Shown here piece after piece: positions 37,166 to 47,475 of a stretch of DNA of 64,000 nucleotides. Made by a program: the position numbers and the translations under genes. Where the stretch lies: positions 1,426,001 through 1,490,000 of the forward strand of contig BSBM01000865.1 of assembly GCA_027924585.1 (NCBI GenBank), read 5' to 3'. Source of the stretch: Larix kaempferi (lineage: Eukaryota; Streptophyta; Pinopsida; Pinales; Pinaceae). Each line of letters starts with the position of its first letter. The first letter of the stretch is position 1. The notes beneath the pieces are model-generated. The model worked only from the letters and a program-made list of their open reading frames with translations, searched no databases and had not been told where the DNA came from.

Positions 37166-38797
37166 GATTGCCCCCTGATGTGTGAGGGCAGGAGCTCATC
37201 GTATGGCCGATAGACATCATAGTTCATTTGTCTTTTTTCTGGGGTTTTTAGGGGAGAGAAGAGACCGGTTGGAGACTGGAGCCACGGCCCTTGGAAGCTG
37301 CAAAAACAAAAAATATTACATGGCCTCAATATGAATGAGGTATAATCTCTGATAAAGGACGAGGCGGGCATTCTCATGCTCGTATCAAGACATATACAAA
37401 AAAATTAGTCCCAAGAAGGGGGATCTAATACATAAAGAAATATACTGGTACATCATAATGGTCCAGAGGGGACATTATTGTGGGATATACTCATGATCAT
37501 GGCTGATCTCAATAACTGATACACTGGAATAACTGTTGAACTGCTAAAACTGAAGGTGTCCAACATCTGTATGGACTCAATGACTGTGAGTCATCTGGGA
37601 TACTGTCGCCATACGCAACCCCGGATATCTATAGAAAAAATGTAACTGGTTGTATCCATAGGTAGACTCTCAAATGTGGAGGAGTTGGTGGTATCCGGGG
37701 TCTTCGACTAATAACTGAACGCACCAATACCCTGTGCGAGTCTCAACGATGCGATCAAGGTGTTGAAGTCGAGCATGTGAAGAAACATACCATTCGGAGA
37801 GGCACTAGGGATTCCTCTCGAAATGATTCATAGGCACTCATCATAAATGGTAATGAGTCCAAGACACAGGGACCTCTAGGTCTATCCTCTGGAATCAATG
37901 TGGTTGTCGTCGACAGAGGGAGACCAGCAACTAACAAGGCAATGATGTTCCTTGATAGGAGCACGAGGTGTAAAACTAAAGTGTTGTAGTACTGATGGTA
38001 GGACTGACATACTTGTGGAGGATGGGAAATAACTGGGTCAAAAAATGGGTAGACTCAAACTTCCTTTGTTCAGAGCATGATAACATGGTTGACCTGGCAG
38101 CGTAGGGAACTGACTTGTAGGTGCAGGGATCATAGCTTTTTTAGGGACTGAAGGGTATGTACTGACTCCGGGGGGGGGTTGAAGCTGATGGTAGCTGTCA
38201 AGGGAGTTTTAGAGTGACATACTACAGAATACTCTGAACAAAGGCGACCAAAATGGGGAAGCTGCTATGTGAGTAGACATGATGTGTTGTAGCGCCAAGA
38301 GGCACCATTCTTCCTTCTTCGTAGTTTTAATGAGCTCCAAGAAGGGATAAAAGTGTGCTCTGAAATGGTACGGTCCTGTGGATTTTGTGAGCCCAGGACG
38401 ACGCATGCTCATGGTTGCTTTCATGTTTAGAGAGTCTGAAAATGGTAAGTGGACTCTGTTGGTGTTTCTTTTTCGTAAGTTTAGTCTCCAAGGCCCGAAA
38501 AAGGATAAAATGATGCGGATGGAGAACTCTTCTAGCCGATGTGACTAGAGTATACCTTTTTCGTAATTAGTCTACAAAGTCCGGAAAATGGGTAAACTTA
38601 TACCAGGTAGACGCCCTTTCAGATACGTTTAGCGAGCATGAAAGGAAGCAAGATTGCTCGGCGATCTTTTCATTGTTTTAGGAGTCAAGAAAAGAGCTTA
38701 ACGGAAACTCCCTAAGTACCTTTTTCGTAAAAGGGGTTGCTCGGCCCGAAAAAGGGATAAACTTATACTGAACAAAAATGGACTGATGAGGGCGAAA
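37166..38797 (-). other. 3' region of element B with polypurine tract
   Basis: Next to the LTR the minus strand reads CACATCAGGGGGCAATC, the conserved G-rich tract also found before A's 3' LTR at 61072-61087. The rest is noncoding and corresponds, inverted, to A's 59720-61087 and 35831-36437. It includes three degenerate TTTTTCGTAA/CCCGAAAAAGGG repeats. ORFs such as 37755-37964 and 38209-38424 show no motif and are not conserved as frames in A. Confidence 0.75.
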
Positions 38798-40262
38798 AAA
38801 GGTCTTCAAGCATCGTCATCCGTGCGGAAAACTGGATCCGGTGACCTAAGGATCGTCGAAAACGGAGAACGGCCGATGTGGCACGTAAACCGAGGTGATG
38901 TGGGGGGCAGAAAAAATGCCCTGAAAATCAGGACGTGACAGCGAGGAATGATCTCAAGCGTCATCACGAGCGCGGAAAACTGAATCCGGTGATATAAGGC
39001 ACGTCAAAAACGGAGAACGGCCTATGTGGCACGCAAACCGAGGTGACGAGGGGGGCATGGGAAAAAATGCCCGGAAAATCTAAAGGCAAGAGCGAGAAGT
39101 GATCTCAAGCATCATCACGAGCGCGGAAAATTGAATTCGGCCATCTAAGGCACGTCGAACACGGAGAACGACCGATGTGGCATGCAAACCGAGGCGACGA
39201 GGGGGGCGATGGAAAAAAATGCCCAAAAAATCTAAAGGTGAGAGCGAGAAATGATCTCAAGCATCATCACGAGCGCGGAAAATTGAATCCATCCATATAA
39301 GGCACGTCGAAAACGGAGAACGACCGATGTGGCACACAAACCGAGGCGACGAGGGGGGCGATGGAAAAAATGCCCGAAAAATCTAAAGGTCAGAGCGAGA
39401 AATGATCTCAAGCATCATCACGAGCGCGGAAAACTGAATCCGGTGATATAAGGCACGTCAAAAACGGAGAACGGCCGATGTGGCACGCAAACCGAGGCGA
39501 CGAGGGGGGCGATGGAAAAAAAATGCCCGAATAATCTAAAGGTGAGAGCGAGAAATGATCTCAAGCATCATCACGAGCGCGGAAAACTGAATCCGGCAAT
39601 ATAAGGCACGTCAAAAACGGAGAACGGTCGATGTGGCACGCAAACCGAGGCGACGAGGGGGGCGATGGAAAAAATGCCCGAAAAATCTAAAGGTGAGAGC
39701 GAGAAATGATCTCAAGCATCATCACGAGCGCGGGAAAATTGAATCCGACGATATAAGGCACGTCAAAAACGGAGAACGGCCGATGTGGCACGCAAACCGA
39801 GGCGACGAGGGGGGCGATGGAAAAAATGCCCAAAAAATCTAAAGGTGAGAGCGAGAAATGATCTCAAGCATCATCACGAGCGCGGAAAACTGAATCCGGC
39901 GATATAAGGCACGTCAAAAACGGAGAACGGCCGATGTGGCACGCAAACCGAGGCGACGAGGGGGGGCGATGGAAAAAATGCCCGAAAAATCTAAAGGTGA
40001 GAGCGAGAAATGATCTCAAGCATCATCACGAGCGCGGAAAACTGAATCCGGCGATATAAGGCACGTCAAAAACGGAGAACGGCCGATGTGGCACGCAAAC
40101 CGAGGCGACGAGGGGGGCGATGGAAAAAATGCCCGAAAAATCTAAAGGTGAGAGCGATAAATGATCTCAAGCATCATCACGAGCGCGGAAAACTGAATCC
40201 AGCGATATAAGGCACATCAAAAACGGAGAACGGCCGATGTGGCACGCAAACCGAGGCCACGA
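38798..40262 (-). repeat. 152-bp tandem array, about ten units, in element B
   Basis: The word ATCTCAAGC starts at about 38951, 39102, 39254, 39405, 39558, 39709, 39861, 40013 and 40164, giving steps of 151-153 bp. A first, more diverged unit starts near 38798. Units share GATCTCAAGCATCATCACG, AATCCGGCGATATAAGGCAC, AACGGAGAACGGCCGATGTG and CAAACCGAGGCGACGAGG. The inner units are almost identical and the outer ones diverged, as expected for unequal crossing-over or replication slippage. There are no spacers of another kind, so it is not a CRISPR array. Confidence 0.96.
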
Positions 40263-40419
40263 GAGAGGCCAAAAAATGGTGAAAAAATGGACTTCGTGAA
40301 AATGGGAAACGGAAAGAACCTGTATGAAGTTCTCGCTGTGCTGATCCCAATGGTACCAACGGTTTGAGAAATGGACTTCGTATGCTACCGCAATGGTTGT
40401 TTGAAATTTGTGGAATTTC

Positions 40420-40427
40420 TATAAATA
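40420..40427 (+). promoter_or_regulatory. TATA box of the antisense PMD gene
   Basis: TATAAATA followed by GGGCGTGGGGCCC lies about 120 bp upstream of a CAG/GTAACT splice donor and about 540 bp before the PMD start codon. It sits just outside the tandem array, on the strand opposite to the retrotransposon genes. Promoter function is inferred. Confidence 0.55.
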
Positions 40428-40449
40428 GGGCGTGGGGCCCAAAATGACA

Positions 40450-42396
40450 TTTCATTGTTACGTGTGAGTTTGATAGAGCTGTCAGAGCTATTTCTCGATT
40501 TCCGGGAGATTTCACCGTTGGTTTTCGATTTAGCGAGTTGCAGGTAACTCTATTCGCCTTAACCTTGTCAATTATGTGTTTTTTGTTTGGCGGCGGGCCC
40601 CCGAAGGCCGCGAAACTCCACGTTGACTCTCCAACATGGAACCGCGTGGGTTTCGGGGCTGAACCCGCGATGAACCGCGCAGGTTCTAGGCTCACAGTCG
40701 CGATGTTCATCGCGACTGTGAAGTAGGAACCCGCGATGTTCATCGCAAGTTCATGGGGGGTAGTCGCGATGTTCATCGCGACTGTCCGGCCAAAACCCGC
40801 GAGGTTCATCGCGGGTTTTTGCATGGATCCCGCGATGGCCATCGCGGCTTTTTGTGGAAAAGCCGCGATGGGCATCGCGGCTTTTTGTGTAAAAGCCGCG
40901 ATGGGATTTTTCTAAATTTTTTTGTGCTGGGGCTAAAATTTTTTTTTTTGTTTTTTGGCAGGATGTTGCGGAGACCTCAGTCTGTGTGGCGGGAGAGGGA
41001 GATCGATGGTGATCTCATGCTGAGGATTGAGACTGATGCAGGGGTGAGACAGACCCTGGCTATGAGCGGACTCTTGAAGTTCGCTCAGATCCCTCCTATA
41101 CGTTCAGTGAGACGCCTCCTGAACAAGCTCGTGCAGTGGTGGGTGCCGACAGAGGGTGCCTTCATTATTGGTGGTGAGAGGTTAGAGATCACTCTCACAG
41201 ATGTATATTTTTTGACTGGGTTGCCTCGCTTGGGTGAGGTGGGTGATATTTCTCCGAGGTTGCCTCCGGGTGTAGATATGGAGGACCTCTTACAGACTTT
41301 CTGTGTAGATGATGTTGTTTTGGTAAACAGCTCTATTGGTCTGAAATTCCTACGTGAGTGGGATATGCGAGCTGTTGGTGCCTGTGTTCTGAGGATATTG
41401 GGTGCTGCTGCACCACATCGTATGTCTGGGGGGCAGACGATGATGGTGGATTCCGTTCTATAGGGTACTTACTATGCCTGGCCGCAGATGTTCCTGGCCG
41501 GTGTCCGGAGAGATCTGGACAAGGCCATTAGAGAGGGAGGTGAGTTTTGTTATGCCTCGTTTTTATGTTGTTTTTTCTTCGAGCGGGTGCCGACCTTGCG
41601 GCCACGGGTACCCGTCCGTGCTGGTCTTCCGAGTGAGCCTCGTATGATGAGGTGGGGGCAGATGATGCCCCGTGCCGGCGGTGGTGTCCGCGGCTACGTC
41701 ACGGAGGATTTCTATCAGCAGTGGGAGCAGATGCCTGTGGTTATTGAGGATTATCCTTACACCGGCATGGACTACCGAGGTGATCCAGAGATGCCTCGTG
41801 CCCCAGGACAGGCCTGGAGTTTAGACGGTATGTTTTATGTTTTATTTGATATTATATCATATGTTGTTTGATTTATCATTGATGATTTTTTGTATAGTAT
41901 CTGATGGCTTACTTGCTTTGTGCAGATGTGGGTCCAGTGCCACCACCTGACTATGTGGCTCGGCAGGGGGCGGGCGATGGTGGTCGCCCATCCACCTGTA
42001 CCTGTACCTCCTCCGCGTGGTGGAGGATATGCAGCCCGTGGGCGAGGGGTTGGCCCTCATGATGACGCCATAGATGGTGTCCGACGGACCTTAGCCCGGA
42101 TCGTAGCTGGGCTCCCCGAGGATGGTTGGAGAGACCTGGATCGGGATATTTTGCAGGGATGTCTCGGTGCGCCGCCGGAGTGGCAGTCGCTCCTGTTGAG
42201 GGCAGCGGTGTTCGTGGCGAGGCACGGGGATGGTAGACGAGATGCTCCGGCAGGGCCGGCTCAGGGGAGGATACGTCTGAGGGACGATCCAGCGGGGCCA
42301 GCAGAGCGGCAAGTTCGGGGTCGTCATGACCCGGCGGGGCCGGCGGAGGAGGAGTCGGAGGAGGAGCCGGAGGATCCTAGGGATCCAGATGAGTAG
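40450..42396 (+). pseudogene. Plant mobile domain (PMD) gene, antisense within element B
   Basis: Predicted structure: noncoding exon 1 to 40543, intron 1 40544-40961 (CAG/GTAACT donor; T-rich tract then GGCAG acceptor), start ATG at 40963, exon 2 to 41827, intron 2 41828-41925 (GTATGT...GTGCAG), exon 3 to about 42396. The protein resembles the aminotransferase-like plant mobile domain. It has an LLKFAQIPPIRSVRRLLNKL helix, then LVQWWVPTEGAF, LEITLTDVYFLTGLP (matching the domain's WW-P-T-F...T-L-D-V-LGLP pattern) and FLREWDMRA. The C-terminal part has PAGPA repeats and an acidic tail. A TAG at 41461-41463 replaces a likely Gln, and exon 3 needs one frameshift near 41980, so this copy is damaged. 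PMD proteins occur both as host nuclear genes (MAIN/MAIL family) and as cargo of plant transposons. Its role in the element is unknown. Confidence 0.72.
40655..40905 (+). repeat. Cluster of CGCGATG...CATCGCG hairpins in intron 1 of the PMD gene
   Basis: At least six short inverted repeats lie in a row, for example CGCGATGTTCATCGCG (twice), CCGCGATGGCCATCGCGG and CCGCGATGGGCATCGCGG. Most are separated by about 20-30 bp. Each could form a 6-8 bp stem with a 2-4 base loop. CpG is abundant here, unlike the surrounding DNA. Confidence 0.85.
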
Positions 42397-42544
42397 ATAT
42401 ATTGTATCTGCCCCCAAATGCTGATGAGCATATGGGGGAGCATTTTTGTATGACAGATGTATTTTTTGTATATCGGGTGCTGAGGGCACTTATGACATTT
42501 GACTATTTGATTTATATATATATGTGGATATATTTTTTGAGATA

Positions 42545-42795
42545 TATTGTCGTGTATGCACGTGGATGCACATTTGTCTTTTGTATATGCCCGTGGAGGC
42601 ACATGTTATGCACGTGGATGCAGTGTGTTTGTTGATTTATGTATGCCCATGGAGGCACCTGTTATGCACATGGATGCATTATTTGGTTTGTTTGTTTTAT
42701 GCCCGTGGAGGCATATGTTATGCACGTGGATGCAATATTGGTTTTTTTGTTTTATGCCCGTGGAGGCACATGTTATGCACGTGGATGCATTTTTT
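42545..42795 (+). repeat. 55-bp tandem repeat with paired near-palindromes
   Basis: Four to five units alternate TGCCCGTGGAGGCA and TGCACGTGGATGCA, each a near-perfect inverted repeat, separated by T-rich DNA. The first word starts near 42589, 42644, 42700 and 42755. The ORFs covering this stretch in two plus-strand frames come from the repeat and are not genes. It lies exactly between the convergent ends of the PMD gene and the RNase H ORF. Confidence 0.88.
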
Positions 42796-42797
42796 GT

Positions 42798-43235
42798 TTA
42801 TGGATATGACATGATGTGATTGGTGTGCCAGTCGAGGACACTGTTGGCCATATTATCTGCTACACTATTGAGGTGTCTTGGGACATGTGTGAATGTAATG
42901 GATTCAAACTGTCTAACCATTTGTTTAGTGCACAGGAATTTTCTGAAAAGACAGGGATCGCGTACCTGGTAATCATTGTTGAGCTGGGAAACTAGGAGCT
43001 GTGAGTCCAAGAAAACGTTGAGGTGACGTATGCTCATCTGGAGAGCAGCGGCCAGGAGACCGGTCACGGCATCGTATTCAGCTTGATTATTGGTGGCGGC
43101 ACCTAAACATACTCCGTCAATGTGAATTAATTCATGTGAAGGGGAGTATATTACCCAAGCTGCGGAGGCGAGATTGGGAGACCAACGGCTTGCACCATCA
43201 GCGAAACTGACATGGCAGAGTGGAAGAGGCTCCAT
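42798..43235 (-). CDS. Archaeal-type second RNase H of element B
   Basis: Intact 145-residue ORF starting MEPLPLCHVSFADGAS. The fold signature and catalytic acids of RNase H are present: D13 (FADGAS), E53 (NNQAEYDAV), D77 (VFLDSQLL) and D127 (NSVADNMAN). The ATNNQAEY motif and the lack of a retroviral-type tether match the second RNase H (aRNH) described in the Tat lineage. It would degrade RNA in RNA/DNA hybrids during reverse transcription. It lies downstream of integrase, about 100 bp after the end of the integrase C-terminal tail. Whether it is translated as part of pol, separately or by frameshift cannot be seen. The element's other RNase H is at about 44650-45060. Confidence 0.85.
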   Translation of the reverse strand: MEPLPLCHVSFADGASRWSPNLASAAWVIYSPSHELIHIDGVCLGAATNNQAEYDAVTGLLAAALQMSIRHLNVFLDSQLLVSQLNNDYQVRDPCLFRKFLCTKQMVRQFESITFTHVPRHLNSVADNMANSVLDWHTNHIMSYP

Positions 43236-43339
43236 CTGTGGTCATGCAGAGAAAAACAAATATTTAGGTTTTTTGAAATTTTTTGTGAACGAAAAATGTA
43301 TGCCTATACTAAAATGGACGATGGTGTCCATCAGATTTT

Positions 43340-45059
43340 CTATGGGTAAAATCGTTTAAGGTACAACCCATTGCGGGGGTTGCGTAGGGTGTTGCCTTCT
43401 GAATCGGTCAGAATGTATGCCCCCTGCCCGAGGCAGGTGTGTATGATGTAGGGGCCTTGCCACATGGACACGAACTTTCCCTTCCCGGTTTTATCATGAG
43501 CTTGATCGTAAGCGAGGACAAGATCTCCCTCAGAAAAGGTTCTTGGGTGGGACGTGTTTGTCGTAACTTAGTTTCGATCGTTGTTTAGCTGCTTCCATGT
43601 TCTGAATGGCGGTGCGCCGATCTTCATCGGCCTGCTCTAGGAGTAGTAAACGTTGCTCGATCAGGGAAGTGTCCGGTAGGAGTTCAACGGCGATATGCAA
43701 GGCTGGGATCTGGCACTCAATAGGGAGGACGGATTCGACACCGTGAACTAAATGGAAAGGGGTAAAACCGGTGGCGGTTTTGGTTGAGGTGCGGTAGGCC
43801 CATAGTGCCGGGAAAAGCATGTGGTGCCAATTGGATTTGTGCTTGTCTACAGTACGTTGGAGAATGGTCTTCAAGATTTTATTGATCGCTTCGACTTGCC
43901 CGTTTCCTTGGGGATAGTAAGCGGAAGAGAAATGGTGTTCAAATTTCAACATGGTTGATAATTCCTTCCAGACGGCATCTTCGAAGTGAGAGCCGTGGTC
44001 AGAGACTAGTTGCTGTGGTACTCCGAAACGAGCGATAACATGGTTGAAGAAAAACCGTGCTGTAGTGTCGGCTTTGCAATTATAGGTCGGCATGGCTTCT
44101 GCCCACTTGGTGAAATAATCTACGGCCACGACGATGTGTTTGTGACCGCCGGCTGACGGGGGGTTGCAGTCGAGGAAGTCAATGGCCCATTTGCAGAATG
44201 GTCCAACAGTGATGACTGGATGAAGGGGGGTAGGGGGGGTTCTTGCTTTGGGAGCAAATAGTTGGCAGTTCTGGCAATGCTTGACTGCGGTGATGCAATC
44301 AGTAAACAATGATGGCCAAAAATAACCGGCCCGAATGATTTTCTGGGCGGTAGCCATGCCGGAGAAATGGCCTCCACAGGCACCGCTATGACAATCATTG
44401 AGGACTTGTTCTGCCTCACTATGGGATAGGCAGCGGCGTAAGATCGTATCAATGCCGCGTCGGTAAAGTACATCCCCAATCAGGAGGTATCGGGGGGCGT
44501 GGTGTCGTATGCGACGGCGTCCATCACGATCGATGTGGGGTCTAAATTTTTGCGTACGAAGGTAAGTCAATATGTCCCCATACCAAGGGTCGTCAGACGA
44601 AATGATGAAGATCTGCTCGTCAATCAGGTCCGTTTGGATAACGGGTGATGTTGAGGAGGATGGGAGGTCCGTGATGAGGTGAGCAAGCGCGAGGGCTTTG
44701 GTGCTTTTGGGAGTTCTGAAAGTGAGGTCATATTCCTGGAGGATAATGACCCATTTAGCAACACGACCTTGTAGGAGCCGCCGGGTGAGGAGATAGACCA
44801 TGGGGTTGGAGTCGGCCATGACCGTGGTATGACTGAGTAGGATGTAGTGTCGCAATTTTTGTACGGAAAAGACTACAGCTAGGGCTAATCTTTCCTCGTA
44901 TGGGTAATGTAGAGGTGGGCCAGACAAGGTTTGGCTGACGTAATAAATCACATGCTCTTTGTGGGAGGCATCTTCTTGGACCAAAACTCCGGACACAGCA
45001 TGTTCAGATGCTGAGACATAAAGGGTGAAGTCTTGAAAGAAATCCGGTGGGGATATCAA
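43340..45059 (-). pseudogene. RNase H and integrase of element B pol
   Basis: The 509-residue open stretch (43530-45059) starts with the gypsy RNase H (FTLYVSASEHAVSGVLVQED, YEERLALAVVFSVQKLRHY, TVMADSNPMVYLL). The integrase zinc finger follows (HSGACGGHFSG, HCQNCQ), then the DDE core with WAIDFLDCN, VSDHGSHFED and YYPQGNGQVEAINKIL. All three catalytic residues are present. After a frameshift near 43530 the integrase tail continues with EGDLVLAYDQAHDKTGKGKF and GPYIIHTCLGQGAYILTD, ending at a stop about 43340. The frameshift and a TAA before 45059 (Gln in the expected LTQAPLISPPDF) interrupt pol. Confidence 0.9.
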
Positions 45060-45065
45060 GGGGGC

Positions 45066-45948
45066 TTATGTGAGAGCTTTCTTGAGGGCTTCGAATGCCG
45101 TGTCTGCTTGCTCATCCCAAACAAAGGGTATATGGGTACGAAGTAAGCGTAAGAATCCATGGACTTTGGTGGCATAATCAGGAACGAATCGCCTAAGAAA
45201 ATTGGACCGCCCTTGCAAGCTCTGAAGCTGCCGAAGCGTGCGAGGAGGGGGAAGTTCTAAGATGGCTTTGACTTTCAGGGGATCGACAGTGATTCCGTCT
45301 TGGGAAACAATGAAACCTAACAACCGGCCCGCTGGGACGCAAAAGACACACTTGTGTGGGTTCAAGCAGATTTTATATTTGCGACAACGCAGGAAAACTT
45401 GCCGGAGGTCACTAAGGTGGTCTGATCGTTTTCGGGAACGAGCTGTGAGGTCGTCAAGGTAGACTCGCAGGATATGGACCAAGTCATGAAAGCAATAGGT
45501 CATGGCTCGCTGGAAAGTGGCACCAGCATTTTTAAGGCCAAATGGCATGACGCGATAGGCAAAGGTGCCCCATGGGGTGGTGAAGGCAGTCTTGTACTGA
45601 TCCTCCTTGCGGATGTGGATCTGGTTATATCCGAAAAACCCGTCCATGAAGGATAGGACCTCATGGCCCGCACACTCATCAATGAGTTGGTCAATGAATG
45701 GCGTGGGGAAATTGTCTTTTGGACAAGCGTGGTTTAAATCGCGGAAGTCAGTGCATACTATAAGGGTGCCCTGCTTTTTGTTGACGGGAACGGGGTTCGA
45801 TACCCAGGTGGTGTACGGGATAGGGTAAATGAACCCTGCTTTTCGAAGTTTCTCGACCTCAGCCTTAACCGCGGGGAGCTTGGAAGGGTGAATGGGTCGC
45901 TGTTTCTGACGAACAGGGGGTACTTCAGGCCATGTATCAATGTGGTGT
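45066..45948 (-). pseudogene. Reverse transcriptase of element B
   Basis: The minus strand carries RT motifs in order: KLRKAGFIYPIPYTTWVSNP, LIVCTDFRDLNHACPKDNFP, FMDGFFGYNQIHI, VMPFGLKNAGATFQRAM, the catalytic VYLDDLTARS, and GFIVSQDGITVDP. YLDD is a functional variant of YXDD. The part 45066-45647 is one open frame; the upstream part continues from the gag-pro ORF through frame changes near 45650 and 45950. The RT/RNase H boundary has a TAA codon near 45064. Confidence 0.9.
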
Positions 45949-47475
45949 TCAATAATGGCGGGGGTCGAGACCAGGCATCTCGGTATAGGACCAGGAAAAG
46001 ACGTCTCGGAACTCTTGAAAGAGCTTTTTGTATGCCTGAGTTTCTGCTTGAGTGCAAGATGCGCCCAGCGAGATGAGCTCAGGTTTGCCTGGTGTTGTGG
46101 AAATGTCTATCTGTATAGTGGGGGAAATGTTTGACATGTTCCCTTCTTCAAAGGCATCCGGTGCTGGGATGGGGTCTTTTAACCAATCGACCTTAGTGGG
46201 TATGAAGTCTTTCGACTCGACCGATAGCTGGTTGGATGCGGTGGATGTAGATGCTTCCGGGAGGAAGTACGAGCGATGATGCATATCATCCCAAGGGTAG
46301 TCGGGTGCAGTGAGTGTCTCCAAAATTTGATCATCAGTATTGAAGTAGTCAGACCATAAATCAAGGGGTTCTGGTTTGAAAGTTGTTGAAATCATATAAA
46401 TTGTATTGACTTCTTCCGACGAGGATGATGGCGGGGGGTGGATCTCCTCGATGAGGGGAGGAGATATCTCTAAGTCGACGTTGTTTAACTCGTACAACGC
46501 TGCTCTATAGTCAGGTAGATCAGGACAATGGTGAGAATAGTGGCCGTAAACACTGCATATAGCACAAGGATGGTTAGTGCGCAGTGATTTGTCGCGAGGC
46601 TGTAGAGGTGGCTCTAACCTGACTACTGGGATGCTGATGTCATCGTCCAACATATTCATATGCTCTTGGAGTGCCGGTAAGTGTGGGCATTGATGAGTTG
46701 GATGTCCTATCTCATCGCATAATGAGCATTTGGGTGGGGCTTGAAACACTGGTGGGGGTTTAACTGCCTTAGGAGGTGGTATCGCAGTGTACGGTTGTGG
46801 GCCTCTGCCCCCAGTGGGCTTAGCAAGAAGAGGGGGATTCGTTGACGTCGAAGCAATCGTGAGACCAGGAGGAGGTTTCATTGACGACAGAGGGATTGCG
46901 ACACCAGGAGGAGGTTGATTTGTGGTAACAATGGGTTGTACCGGTTGGAGGATGACGTTTGGTGTCGGCGGTGGAACGGGAGGTGAAATATACCACACGG
47001 GTAATCCCAATGCTAACCCGGGTAGACTCAGTGTAGCCATAACCGGGGCGCTTACTACCCCCGAAGGAGGAAATAGAAAGGGGATGGTGTGGATGGGTGT
47101 AACACCGATATGACTCGGTACCAATGGTGGTTGACTACCGGGTGTTTGTGTATTCTGTGAAAGAGTACAGAGGTTTGCGACCTGGGTCTCTGGTGACGGT
47201 GGTGGAATGGCCTGGAATGTAGAGGTCATTGGTGTATCTGAGTAGAGTCCGGGTCCCACAGAAGACACAAAGGAGGTAACTGCACTAGAAGCGGGTTGTT
47301 CAATCATGGGAAGAACATTTTCGGGGGCTGCAGGGGCATTGGGATCATAGTAGGTGAGTTGGTCTATTTTGACCACGCGTCCCTCGTGGGGGAACATCAT
47401 GGTAGGAAAAACGGAGGAGGCGACCGCTTTCATGGCGTACATGTAACTACGACCCAGTAAAAGGTTATAATCAAG
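45949..47475 (-). pseudogene. Protease C-terminus and zinc-knuckle linker of element B
   Basis: The ORF 45949-47442 continues the protease region (YMYAMKAVASSVFPTMMFPH). It then has a very Pro-rich linker and two cysteine knuckles, CSLCDEIGHPTHQC and CAICSVYGHYSHHC, about 60 residues apart. It ends at FQEFRDVFSWSYTEMPGLD, the RT entrance. It is separated from the upstream ORF by one TAG near 47465, where the expected codon is CAG (NAQLDYNLLLGRS). Knuckles between protease and RT are unusual for gypsy elements, where they normally end gag. The same arrangement is found in A (34444-34660), so it is a family trait. Confidence 0.82.

Noticed and set aside
38798-40262. A regular direct-repeat array that at first sight recalls a CRISPR array
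   Set aside because: The full 152-bp unit is repeated with no unique spacers, in a plant retrotransposon.
40177-40875. Minus-strand ORF of 232 residues over the hairpin cluster
   Set aside because: It reads through the last array unit, the predicted TATA box and the palindromes; its repetitive AMNIA-like words come from the hairpins.
42402-42819. Three overlapping plus-strand ORFs rich in Cys, Trp and Met
   Set aside because: They arise from the 55-bp palindromic repeat being open in several frames; no protein motif.
45474-47113. Several plus-strand ORFs opposite the gag-pol of B
   Set aside because: They are antisense shadows of the real coding frames and have no motifs or splice context, unlike the PMD gene.
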